Shown: positions 10,595 to 18,334 of the stretch, in pieces
Numbering within the stretch: position 1 is the first letter of the stretch
Layout: the number at the start of each line of letters is the position of its first letter
Notes under the pieces: model-generated
The model's database searches: none
The model's input: only the letters and a program-made list of their open reading frames with translations
Told to the model about the DNA's origin: nothing
Assembly: GCF_009720655.1 (NCBI RefSeq)
Contig: NZ_WNKS01000010.1
Span: 62,001 to 126,000 of the forward strand
Source: Rhodoblastus acidophilus
GTDB taxonomy: Bacteria > Pseudomonadota > Alphaproteobacteria > Rhizobiales > Beijerinckiaceae
Direction of reading: 5' to 3'
DNA: 64,000 nt
Translations under genes and position numbers: made by a program

Positions 10595-11782
10595 TCAAAA
10601 ACCCTTTCGCATGCGCCCCGGGTTGAACAGTCCAAGCGGATCTAAGTTTTGTTTGACCCGCGCCTCCAGCGCGGCGAGCGCGCGCGGAACGGGTTGGAAA
10701 ACGTCCACGGTTTCGCGCAAGGAGTCCGGCGCGACCATCAGCGTGGCGTGACCGTCCTGCAAGGCGGCGCGCACAAAACCCGCGCCGGCGTCCGAACCCG
10801 CTTCGGGAAGGCTCAGCCAGACGAGGCCCCCGGCCCAGTCATAAAACGCTTCGGCGCCGGGAAGGATTTGGCGGATCGTTTCGACAAGGCGCGCGGAAAA
10901 GCTTGGGGTCGGGCAGAGGCGCCAGACCACGCCCTCCGGTAGCAACGCGCGCACCTCCGCGACCTCGTCCCAGAATCGCGCTGAAGCTTCCGCGTCGAGA
11001 CGAGCTGCGGCGCCAAACACTTTTTCAACCTCGGCCGCGCGGGAGGCGACCGAAGGCGCTGGGCCTTCCAATCGCAGCGCGGTCACGGGGCCAACGCCGA
11101 CGCAGGAGCGGCGCGCGGCGCCCTCGGGCAAGTGCGCGGCGCTCAAAATTTCGTGCGGCGTGTTGAGCGCGCGCGCCATGACGTCGATCGCCTTGGCGTC
11201 GGTGAGACCCTGCAGCAGCAGCGTGCATTCGCTCTCCGGGCGCGGCATGACTTTGAGCGTGACTTCGGTCAGAATCGACAGCGTGCCAAACGAGCCGACC
11301 ATCAGCTTGCTTAGGTCAAAGCCGGTGACGTTTTTCACCACCTTGCCGCCGGCCTTGAAAATTTCGCCGCGTCCGTTGACGGCGGAGAAGCCGAGGATGA
11401 AATCGCGCGCGGCGCCGGCGCGCACGCGGCGCGGCCCGGAAAGATTGCAGGCCAGCGCGCCGCCCAACGTCGGCGTTCCCTCGATCCCGAGCAGGCTCAG
11501 CCATTTGGGAGGAGCGAAGGCGAGCATCTGGCCCTTCTCGCGCAACACGTGTTCAAGCTCCGCCAGCGGCGTCGCGGGACGCGCGGTCAAGACCAGTTCG
11601 GGCGCCTCGTAATTGACGATGCCGGCCAGTTTCGAAAGGTCGAGCTTGGCGTCGGCGCGCACGGGGCGACCAAAACCGCGCTTGCTGGCGCCGGCAAAAA
11701 TTTCGAGCGTGCGCTTTTCGGCGGCCGCCGCCGCGACGATCACCGCGACCTCCTGGGCGCTCGATGGACGATGAAGCGTCAT
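10595..11782 (-). CDS. glcE: Glycolate oxidase FAD-binding subunit GlcE
   Basis: This 395-residue protein is the second FAD_binding_4 subunit of glycolate oxidase, shorter than GlcD. Features include the PCMH-type FAD-binding segment (EIFAGASKRGFGRP, ...GIEGTPTLGGALACNLSGPRRVRAGAARD) and KNVTGFDLSKLMVGSFGTL, characteristic of GlcE. The C-terminus carries the usual KQNLDPLGLFNPGRM motif. It sits 9 bases after glcD and 1 base before glcF, so the three subunits are co-translated. Confidence 0.95.
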   Translation of the reverse strand: MTLHRPSSAQEVAVIVAAAAAEKRTLEIFAGASKRGFGRPVRADAKLDLSKLAGIVNYEAPELVLTARPATPLAELEHVLREKGQMLAFAPPKWLSLLGIEGTPTLGGALACNLSGPRRVRAGAARDFILGFSAVNGRGEIFKAGGKVVKNVTGFDLSKLMVGSFGTLSILTEVTLKVMPRPESECTLLLQGLTDAKAIDVMARALNTPHEILSAAHLPEGAARRSCVGVGPVTALRLEGPAPSVASRAAEVEKVFGAAARLDAEASARFWDEVAEVRALLPEGVVWRLCPTPSFSARLVETIRQILPGAEAFYDWAGGLVWLSLPEAGSDAGAGFVRAALQDGHATLMVAPDSLRETVDVFQPVPRALAALEARVKQNLDPLGLFNPGRMRKGF

Positions 11783-11791
11783 CGGCTCACC

Positions 11792-13333
11792 TCAAAAACG
11801 CGGGAGATCGGGGAACGGCAGCTTTCCGCCGCGCACATGCATCCGGCCGAGTTCGGCGCAGCGGCACAATTGCGGAAACACTTTTCCGGGATTGAGCAGG
11901 CTCGTCTCGTCGAAGGCGCATTTCAACCGCTGCTGCTGCTCCAGATCGACCTCATCGAACATGACGTCCATCAAATCGCGTTTTTCCACGCCCACCCCGT
12001 GCTCGCCGGTGAGCACGCCGCCAACCTCCACGCACAGTCGCAAAATGTCCTGTCCGAATTTTTCCGCACGGTCGAGTTCGCCCGGCTTGTTGGCGTCATA
12101 GAGGATCAGCGGATGCAAATTGCCGTCGCCGGCATGAAAGACGTTGGCGACGCGCAATCCATACTTTTCCTCAAGCTGTTTCATGCGCAGCAGCACCGCG
12201 CCAATTTCCCGGCGCGGAATGGTGCCGTCCATGCACAGATAATCAGGCGAGATGCGGCCCACGGCGGGAAAGGCCGCCTTGCGCCCCGCCCAAAACAGCA
12301 GGCGCTCCTCCTCGGTCTGGCTGGCGCGGACCGTGGTCGCGCCATGGTCCGACGCGATCTTTTCGACCGCCGCGATCAGATGATCGACTTCCGCTCCGCA
12401 ACCGTCGAGTTCGACGATCAACAGCGCCTCGGCGTCGAGCGGGTAGCCGGCATGGACAAAAGCTTCCGCCGCTTCGATGGCGAGCCTGTCCATGATTTCC
12501 ATGCCGCCGGGGATGATCCCGGCGCCGATCACGGCGGCGACGCAATCGCCGGCGCCCTGGACGGAGGGAAAGCCGATCAGCAGCGCGCGGGCGCCGGGCG
12601 GGGTTGGCAGCACCCGCACCGTGACTTCCGTGACCACGCCCAAAAGACCCTCGGAACCGACCAACACGCCGAGCAGGTCATAGCCGCCGGCATCCAAAAA
12701 CTTGCCGCCGAGGCGGATCACCTCGCCGTCGATGGTGACGAATTCGACGCCGATCACATTGTTGGTGGTGAGGCCGTATTTGAGGCAATGCACGCCGCCG
12801 GAATTTTCCGCGACATTGCCGCCGATGGTGCAAGCGATCTGGCTCGACGGGTCCGGCGCATAATAGAGCCCCTGCCCTTGCACGGCGTGCGAAATGGCCA
12901 GATTCGTCACGCCGGGCTGGACCACCGCGCAGCGGTTTGGCGCATCGATGTCGAGAATGCGCTTGAACTTGCCCATGCCCAACAGCACACCGTCCTCAAG
13001 CGGCAGCGCCCCGCCCGAAAGCGAAGTCCCGGCCCCGCGCGGCACCACCTTGATCCCGTTTTCCTTGCAATAGCGCAGCACGGCGACGACCTGTCGCGTG
13101 TCCTCCGGCAAAACCACGACCATCGGGGTTTGCCGGTAGGCGGTGAGCGCGTCGCATTCATAGGCGCGGCGCTCGCACTCGGTGTCGATCACGCCTTCGC
13201 CGGGCACAAATTCTTTGAGCGCCGCGACAATTTCGGCGCGACGGTCGAGCACCACCCGGTCTGGTTCGGGCATCGCCAGCATGTATTTCCCCCCGCCGCC
13301 GCTGTTTTTTTTCGCAGCTGTTTGCGGCATCAT
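11792..13333 (-). CDS. glcD: Glycolate oxidase catalytic subunit GlcD
   Basis: It oxidises glycolate to glyoxylate using FAD. The 513-residue protein shows the FAD_binding_4 signature VVPRGAGTSLSGGALPLEDG, then GGNVAENSGGVHCLKYG, and the C-terminal FAD-oxidase motif with VFHAGDGNLHPLILYD and GEHGVG. The first ATG (13333) has a weak ribosome site. An internal ATG at 13282, after a GGGGGA stretch, is a plausible true start and would drop an unusual N-terminal extension rich in Lys and Gly. It begins the glcDEF-glcB run. Confidence 0.95.
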   Translation of the reverse strand: MMPQTAAKKNSGGGGKYMLAMPEPDRVVLDRRAEIVAALKEFVPGEGVIDTECERRAYECDALTAYRQTPMVVVLPEDTRQVVAVLRYCKENGIKVVPRGAGTSLSGGALPLEDGVLLGMGKFKRILDIDAPNRCAVVQPGVTNLAISHAVQGQGLYYAPDPSSQIACTIGGNVAENSGGVHCLKYGLTTNNVIGVEFVTIDGEVIRLGGKFLDAGGYDLLGVLVGSEGLLGVVTEVTVRVLPTPPGARALLIGFPSVQGAGDCVAAVIGAGIIPGGMEIMDRLAIEAAEAFVHAGYPLDAEALLIVELDGCGAEVDHLIAAVEKIASDHGATTVRASQTEEERLLFWAGRKAAFPAVGRISPDYLCMDGTIPRREIGAVLLRMKQLEEKYGLRVANVFHAGDGNLHPLILYDANKPGELDRAEKFGQDILRLCVEVGGVLTGEHGVGVEKRDLMDVMFDEVDLEQQQRLKCAFDETSLLNPGKVFPQLCRCAELGRMHVRGGKLPFPDLPRF

Positions 13334-13431
13334 AACCGATTTTCCGGCTACGATAAGCGTTTTGCGGGAGGATTTGTTCCGGCTGAGCTTGGTTGTTTCG
13401 CGCGATTTCCGTCAGCGGTTGACCGAAGGGG

Positions 13432-13848
13432 TCAGGCGCTCAAGCCGACCGACTCAATCGCGGCGAACAGCGCGGCTTCGTCATTGTCGGAGGTGTCGCC
13501 GGAAGCGCCGGCGGCGCCGATCACCGCGCCGGAGGCATCCTTGATCAGCACGCCGCCAGGAACGGGAATCACGCCCTCCGGCAGGATGGAGGGCAGCGCG
13601 CCGACAAAGTAAGGGCGGTCGAGCGCCATGGCGTTGAGCGCGCGCGAAGAAACCCCCATGCTGACGGCGCCGTGGGCCTTGCCATACGCGACCTTCCAGC
13701 GCGCAATGCTGGTCCCGTCCTCGCTCGCCGCCGCGCGCAGGGCGCCGCGCGCGTCCAGGACGACAAACGCCATCGGCTTCAGGTTTTTCTCGCGGGCGAA
13801 CGCGAGCGCGGCGGCGACAATATTTTGCGCGACGTCGAGGGTGAGCAT
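13432..13848 (-). CDS. GlcG/HbpS-like haem-binding family protein
   Basis: The 138-residue protein belongs to the DUF336 family (GlcG, HbpS, PduO C-terminal domain). Typical traits are the alternating helix/strand N-terminus (DVAQNIVAAALAFAREKNL), VVLDARGALRAAASEDG, and the glycine-rich GGVLIKDASGAVIGAAGASGDTS near the C-terminus. In E. coli glcG lies inside the glc operon without a proven role; here it lies upstream of glcD on the same strand, separated by about 98 bases. A role in glycolate metabolism is inferred from position only. Confidence 0.85.
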   Translation of the reverse strand: MLTLDVAQNIVAAALAFAREKNLKPMAFVVLDARGALRAAASEDGTSIARWKVAYGKAHGAVSMGVSSRALNAMALDRPYFVGALPSILPEGVIPVPGGVLIKDASGAVIGAAGASGDTSDNDEAALFAAIESVGLSA

Positions 13849-13871
13849 GGCGTTACCTCCTTCAGTTCATT

Positions 13872-14008
13872 AGCCCTCATGCTGAGGAGGCCCAAAGGGC
13901 CGTCTCGAAACACGAGGGCGGTCCGCGAGGGCCAGCGAACGATTGCGGCGTGGCCCGCCCTCGCCCTTCGAGACGCTTGCTGACGCAAGCTCCTCAGGAT
14001 GAGGGGCT
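13872..14008. repeat. Long interrupted inverted repeat (REP-like hairpin), 137 bp
   Basis: Left arm segments AGCCCTCATGCTGAGGAG and CGTCTCGAAACACGAGGGC are mirrored by GCCCTCGCCCTTCGAGACG and CTCCTCAGGATGAGGGGCT. Together they make a long imperfect cruciform with about 35 bases at the centre. Elements of this pattern are widespread between genes in Hyphomicrobiales (family knowledge). It lies between the AEC permease gene and the glcG-like gene, both on the minus strand, and may act as a terminator or mRNA stabiliser. Confidence 0.75.
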
Positions 14009-14019
14009 ATTTTCAGGTC

Positions 14020-14925
14020 TCAAAGCGCAATCAACAAGACTCCCGGCAACAGGACATAGCTGAGCACGGTCGAGATCAGGACCATGCCCGCCACCTCCTC
14101 CTGATGGGCGCCATATTCGCGCGCGAAGAAATAATTGAACACGGCCACCGGCATCGAACTTTCGATGATGAGCACGCCGCGCTCGGCGCCCGAAAAACCG
14201 AACAGCGTCGCGACCGCGAGGCCGCCGCAAAAGCCGAGACCGATGCGCGCCAGAGAAAAAGCTGTCTGGCGCGGCCAGGCGCGCGCGCCGAACTCCGCCA
14301 AAGCGCAGCCCAGGCCCAGCAGCATCAGCGGAATGGTGACGTCGCCAATGAGTTTCAACGTCTTCAAGATCCAGTCGGGAAAGGGGACTTCCGCCTGCGA
14401 GCAGGCGACCGCCGCCACCGCCGCGTAAAGGAACGGCGCGCGCAAAACGGCGCCGAGCGTGATGCGTCCGCGCGCGATGGCGGGGCCGAAGGTGAATTGG
14501 CCGATGGAGGTGATGGCGAAATAGATCATCGCCAGCGCCAGCCCGCGTTCGCCGAAGGCATAGAGGCAAATGGGCAAACCCATGTTGCCGATATTGGGAA
14601 AAATCAGCGAGGGCAGATAGACGCGCTGCTCGTAGCCCAAAATTTTCAGCGCGGGGACGGCGACCGCCGTGAACAGCAGCAGGCACAGCAGCGTCGCTCC
14701 GCCCATCCGCGCGATGTCCGGCAAGGCGAATTGGCTGTTGAGCAGCGTGACGAACACCAGAGCCGGCGCGCCGACCAGAGACACGAACTGGGTGACGAAA
14801 CTCTGGCTGAACGGCAGCGCCCGGCGCCGCCACAGGTAGCCGACCGCCGTGACGATGAACACCGGCGCGCCGACCTGAACGAGATCGAGAAGGGGCGGCA
14901 ATCCAGAACCTCTTTTTGCCCGCAA
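14020..14925 (-). CDS. AEC-family transporter (auxin efflux carrier type)
   Basis: The 301-residue membrane protein has about ten hydrophobic segments arranged as two five-helix halves. They begin LVQVGAPVFIVTAVGYLWRRR and include NIGNMGLPICLYAFG, the conserved Asn/Gly/Pro break of the AEC fold. AEC carriers move organic acids such as malate or malonate. Because the next genes on this strand are for glycolate oxidation and malate synthesis, an organic-acid substrate is plausible but not shown. It diverges from the PadR gene at 15026. Confidence 0.85.
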   Translation of the reverse strand: MRAKRGSGLPPLLDLVQVGAPVFIVTAVGYLWRRRALPFSQSFVTQFVSLVGAPALVFVTLLNSQFALPDIARMGGATLLCLLLFTAVAVPALKILGYEQRVYLPSLIFPNIGNMGLPICLYAFGERGLALAMIYFAITSIGQFTFGPAIARGRITLGAVLRAPFLYAAVAAVACSQAEVPFPDWILKTLKLIGDVTIPLMLLGLGCALAEFGARAWPRQTAFSLARIGLGFCGGLAVATLFGFSGAERGVLIIESSMPVAVFNYFFAREYGAHQEEVAGMVLISTVLSYVLLPGVLLIAL

Positions 14926-14969
14926 GCCCTAACAGGTTTCAGCAAGGCTGAAAATCTCGCATGAGGATA

Positions 14970-14998
14970 TTGACAAGACGCGTTTAAGATATATCTTA
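14970..14998 (+). promoter_or_regulatory. Promoter with palindromic operator before the PadR/YqjI-like gene
   Basis: TTGACA at 14970-14975 is a consensus -35 box, and 16 bases later TATCTT (14992-14997) can serve as -10. A perfect 14-bp palindrome TAAGATATATCTTA (14985-14998) overlaps that -10, the position expected for an autorepressor operator. An AAGGAG ribosome site follows before the ATG at 15026. Confidence 0.65.
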
Positions 14999-15025
14999 GA
15001 CCCATCGCAGATAAGGAGACACACA

Positions 15026-15658
15026 ATGCGAATGTTCAAGAATCGGGGATTTGAAGGTTTTGCCGGTCAGGACCGTGGCGGATGGATGGAGCGCTTCGGC
15101 GGCCTGCACGCCATGCGCGGCGGCGGCTTTGGAAATCGCGGCGGCGGACGCGGCCCGTTCGGGCGCGGCGGACCAGGCGGCGGCCATGGTGGCGGGCGCG
15201 AGCGCAAAAGAATGTTCGAGGGCGGCGAATTGCGCATGGTCATGCTGCTCTTGATCGAGCAGGAGCCCCGCCACGGCTATGACATCATCCGCGAGTTGGA
15301 AGCCCGCACCGGAGGCGCCTATGCCCCGAGCGCCGGCGTGATCTATCCGACCCTCACCCTGCTGGAGGAAACCGGGCTCGTCGCGGCGCAGGCCAGCGGC
15401 GCGAAGAAACTCTACGCCATCACCGACGAAGGTCAGGCCGAGTTGGACAAGAGCCGGGCGGAGGCGGAAGCGGCGCTGGCGCGGCTTGAAGCGTTGCGCA
15501 AGCGCGGCGAGGCCATGGACATGGGCCCGGTGTTCCGCGCCATGACCAATTTGAAAGCGGTGTTGCAGCAGAAGGCGCTCGACGCCGGAAACAAGGCGCA
15601 ACTGCTCGACGTCGCCGAGATCATCGACGAGGCCGCGCGGAAAATCGAGAGGCTGTGA
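15026..15658 (+). CDS. PadR-family transcriptional regulator, YqjI-like
   Basis: The 210-residue protein has a flexible Gly/Arg-rich N-terminal extension (~residues 25-62, with two His). A PadR winged helix follows, beginning FEGGELRMVMLLLIEQ and including HGYDIIRELEARTGG and SAGVIYPTLTLLEETGLV, then a C-terminal coiled-coil dimerisation part. Layout and motifs resemble E. coli YqjI, whose extension binds metal and which represses yqjH. The extension here is Gly/Arg-rich rather than His/Cys-rich, so metal sensing is doubtful. The downstream gene overlaps it by 4 bases and is a YqjH-type reductase, which supports the assignment. Confidence 0.88.
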   Translation: MRMFKNRGFEGFAGQDRGGWMERFGGLHAMRGGGFGNRGGGRGPFGRGGPGGGHGGGRERKRMFEGGELRMVMLLLIEQEPRHGYDIIRELEARTGGAYAPSAGVIYPTLTLLEETGLVAAQASGAKKLYAITDEGQAELDKSRAEAEAALARLEALRKRGEAMDMGPVFRAMTNLKAVLQQKALDAGNKAQLLDVAEIIDEAARKIERL

Positions 15659-16431
15659 CCTTGCTGTTTCGCCCCCGAACCCGACACCGGATCGATCGCG
15701 TGCGCTACGAGCCGAAACGGCGGCTGCTGACGGTCGAGACGCGTACCCAGCTGACGCCGTCCATGCTGCGCTTCACCTTCGCGTCGCCCGACCTCGCGGA
15801 TTTTTGCAGCTGCGCGCCAGACGACCATATCAAACTGTTCCTGCCCGACCCGCATGGGCCGGGCGAGGTCATGCGCGACTACACCCCGCGCGCCTTCGAC
15901 GAGGCGCGCAAAATCCTGACCATTGACTTCGCGCTGCATGACGCGGGACCGGCGACGGCCTGGGCGCTCGCCGCGCAGCCCGGCGACACGCTCGCCATCG
16001 GCGGCCCTCGCGGCTCCATGGTGGTCGCCGACGATTTCGACGCATATCTGCTGGTGGGCGACGAAACCGCCCTGCCCGCCATCGGCCGCCGCCTGGAAAG
16101 TTTTTCGCGCGAAAAAATTCCCGTGACCACGGTGGTGGTCGTTGACGGGCCGGAGCATGCGCAAACCTTTGCGACAATGGCAGACTGGACCCCGGTCTGG
16201 GCGTTTCGCCGGGGCGCGCACGCCGACGACGCCACACTGTTGCGGCGGGCGCTGAACGCCTGGGCGACGCCGGAAGGCGACGCTTACGTCTGGATCGCCG
16301 CCGAGGCCGGCGCGGCGCGGCGCCTGCGCGACTACATGCTCGAAGACCGAGGCCATCCGAAAGCCTGGCTCAAAGCGTCCGGCTATTGGGTGCGCGGCCG
16401 CGCCGGCGCGCACGAAAAGCTCGACGCCTGA
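15655..16431 (+). CDS. Siderophore-interacting protein (YqjH/ViuB-type ferric-siderophore reductase)
   Basis: The 258-residue flavoprotein is probably an NADPH-dependent reductase that frees iron from ferric siderophores. The FAD-binding motif MRDYTPRAF, the spacing to DFALHDAGPA, and GGPRGSMVVADDFDAYLLVGDETALPAI (start of the NAD(P)H domain) match the SIP family. The start is GTG, overlapping the PadR stop (GTGA), so the two are translated together. The pair probably responds to iron or a related metal through the upstream regulator. Confidence 0.92.
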   Translation: MTLLFRPRTRHRIDRVRYEPKRRLLTVETRTQLTPSMLRFTFASPDLADFCSCAPDDHIKLFLPDPHGPGEVMRDYTPRAFDEARKILTIDFALHDAGPATAWALAAQPGDTLAIGGPRGSMVVADDFDAYLLVGDETALPAIGRRLESFSREKIPVTTVVVVDGPEHAQTFATMADWTPVWAFRRGAHADDATLLRRALNAWATPEGDAYVWIAAEAGAARRLRDYMLEDRGHPKAWLKASGYWVRGRAGAHEKLDA

Positions 16432-16501
16432 CCTTTGCGTTCAGCACCCCGTCAGGTTGCGCGCGTAAAAGACGCGCAACCAAACAACTGGAGTGTGTGT
16501 G

Positions 16502-16993
16502 ATGAAAATTTCCCGCGACTGGGCCACGTCCATCACCATCGGCGCCTTCGGCCTGATGGCTGTCACCGGCGTCCTGATGTTCTTCCATGCCGACAGCGGC
16601 CTCAACAAGCTCGCCCATGAATGGCTCGGCTGGATTTTTGTCGGCGGCGTCGCCCTGCACGCCTTCGTCAACTGGGGCGCGTTCAAGCGCTATTTCTTTT
16701 CGAGCCGGCCAGGCCAGGCGATGATCGCCGTGTTCGCCATCGCCCTGCTCGCCTCCTTCGCGCCGCTCGGCGGCAAGGCGGGCGGACCGCCGCCGGTTCT
16801 CGCCATGAACGCCGTGCTCAACGCGCCGCTTTCAACCGTTGCGCCGCTCACCGGGCGCTCCGTCGAGACGATCGTGGCGCAGCTGAACGGCGCCGGTTTC
16901 GCCGTGTCCGGACCCGAGGCGACCCTCGCCAGCGTCGCCCCCGACCGCGCGGCGCAGAGCAAGGTTTTGGCGCTGCTGTTCAAGCGTGACTGA
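16502..16993 (+). CDS. DUF4405-type membrane protein
   Basis: The 163-residue protein has N-terminal transmembrane helices (WATSITIGAFGLMAVTGVL; WLGWIFVGGVALHAFVNW; MIAVFAIALLASF). His residues in the first two helices (FFHADSG, LAHEWLG, LHAFVNW) resemble cytochrome b561-like haem ligands of the DUF4405 family. A soluble C-terminal segment resembles a tail of ~65 residues. The ATG at 16502 is chosen over an upstream GTG because a GGAG lies 8 bases ahead. Function is unknown; a redox role is inferred only from the His pattern. Confidence 0.75.
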   Translation: MKISRDWATSITIGAFGLMAVTGVLMFFHADSGLNKLAHEWLGWIFVGGVALHAFVNWGAFKRYFFSSRPGQAMIAVFAIALLASFAPLGGKAGGPPPVLAMNAVLNAPLSTVAPLTGRSVETIVAQLNGAGFAVSGPEATLASVAPDRAAQSKVLALLFKRD

Positions 16994-17042
16994 ACTTTTG
17001 GGCTCTCCGGTCGTTGCGCAAGCAATGGCAAGGAGACCTTCG

Positions 17043-17306
17043 ATGTTGCGCATCACCATCCCTTGCGCTGGCGCCGCGCTCGCCGCCCTTCTTCTCGGCG
17101 CAAGCGCGAGCCTCGCTCAACCCCACAGTCGAGGCGCGCCCAGCGTGGAACGCGCGCGCGAAACGGGCGAAAACATGGCGTCGGTTCGCTTCTGCGTTCC
17201 CGCCAATGGCGCACAGGTGTTGGGGGGCTATGCCGCCCCCACCGACCTGCTCGATCCCGTCACCGGCGCGATTTGCAACCCGCGGCAAAACGGACTGCGG
17301 GAATAA
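17043..17306 (+). CDS. Small exported hypothetical protein
   Basis: The 87-residue product starts with a signal peptide (ITIPCAGAALAALLLGASASLAQ, cleavage near residue 24). The mature part carries two Cys (RFCVPANGAQ, AICNPRQNG) that may pair. An AAGGAG 8 bases before the ATG at 17043 fixes the start. It lies 49 bases after the DUF4405 gene and could be co-transcribed. Not recognised. Confidence 0.6.
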   Translation: MLRITIPCAGAALAALLLGASASLAQPHSRGAPSVERARETGENMASVRFCVPANGAQVLGGYAAPTDLLDPVTGAICNPRQNGLRE

Positions 17307-17309
17307 AGC

Positions 17310-18188
17310 TCAGTACTTGGCGGCGACCGCCGCCGGCGCCTGCGCCACCCAGATCGGAAGGATGATGTTGGCCCAGCCGCGGGTCTCGTAGCCGCCATAG
17401 TTGACCTGCTGCACCGTGCGGGTCAGTTTCAGCGCGATATTGACGCCGCCGAAGTCATAGCCGAGCAGACCGCCGAGCGCGAACTGGCTCTGCTTGCCGT
17501 AGGGCGTCGGACCGTCGGTGTAGGGCGTGTCGAGATCCCAAGACCCATAGGCGACCGCGCCGGCCTCGATCTTGCCGAATTTTTTCGTCGCGGTGAGGTC
17601 GAGGTTGATCCAGTTCACGCCCCAGCTGCCCTGATTGGCCCAGCTGCCTTTCTGGCCCGTGCCGTAGAGCAGCGTGGCTGAGAGATTGTAGCCGTCGGCG
17701 AGATAGCTGACCGCGCCGACCCCCTGGAACGAAGCGAAATTGCGAGCGAGACCGAGCGGCGTCAGGTCGTCCTTGACCGGAAAATAGACGCCGGCCTGAA
17801 CGCCGCCGAACCAGCCGCCGCCCAGGTTCCATTTCAACTGGGCGTCGAGGATGGGATTGGCGAAGCCGCCCCAGGAGCCGACGCCATGGACGGCGACATT
17901 CGGCATGGGCGAGGCGAAGTCGAACATCAGGTGGCCGCCGAGAATGTCCCAAGGGGTTGACCAAACCACCCAGGCCGGCACGATCGCGCCGACGTTCACG
18001 CCGGGGTTCGCTGCGGTGTAGCCATAGCTCGGCAGTTGGATGACGAACACGCCCTGGGGCAGAGGCGCGCCCAGCGCGATGCCGGTGGTGATGCCGGGCA
18101 GGAGTTCCGAGCCGGCATGCGCCGGATTGGCGGCGCACAGCGCGGCCGCGCAAAGCGCGACAGCCGTAAGTGTCTTGTTGAAAACCAT
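17310..18188 (-). CDS. Outer-membrane transporter, MetA-pathway-of-phenol-degradation family (SphA-like)
   Basis: The 292-residue precursor has a signal peptide (TAVALCAAALCAANPAHA, cleavage near residue 25). The mature sequence consists of short alternating strands with aromatic girdles (GGWFGGVQAGVYFPVKDDL, LSATLLYGTGQKGSWANQG, KKFGKIEAGAVAYGSWDLD), as in the COG4313/PF13557 beta-barrel family. The start at 18188 follows a GGAGGGGAA site; a longer frame from 18338 lacks one and would hide the signal peptide. The transported compound is unknown. Confidence 0.8.
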   Translation of the reverse strand: MVFNKTLTAVALCAAALCAANPAHAGSELLPGITTGIALGAPLPQGVFVIQLPSYGYTAANPGVNVGAIVPAWVVWSTPWDILGGHLMFDFASPMPNVAVHGVGSWGGFANPILDAQLKWNLGGGWFGGVQAGVYFPVKDDLTPLGLARNFASFQGVGAVSYLADGYNLSATLLYGTGQKGSWANQGSWGVNWINLDLTATKKFGKIEAGAVAYGSWDLDTPYTDGPTPYGKQSQFALGGLLGYDFGGVNIALKLTRTVQQVNYGGYETRGWANIILPIWVAQAPAAVAAKY

Positions 18189-18334
18189 CTTCCCCTCCAA
18201 AGGACGCCTTGTCCCGGAGGGGCTGGCGCACCAGCGCCTGTTTACCAAATCCTGCTTGAGCTGTGCGGTGATTGTGACGATTTCGTGACGGGCGTTGCGA
18301 TTTTGCCACAATTTTGGGCAGTCGCGACAAACCT

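Noticed and set aside
11549-13612. Long plus-strand open frame opposite glcD (687 codons)
   Set aside because: It is antisense to a clearly identified glcD with all family motifs; the frame is open only because of high GC third positions. The same holds for 7161-8696 (opposite glcB) and 19805-22111 (opposite the hybrid kinase).
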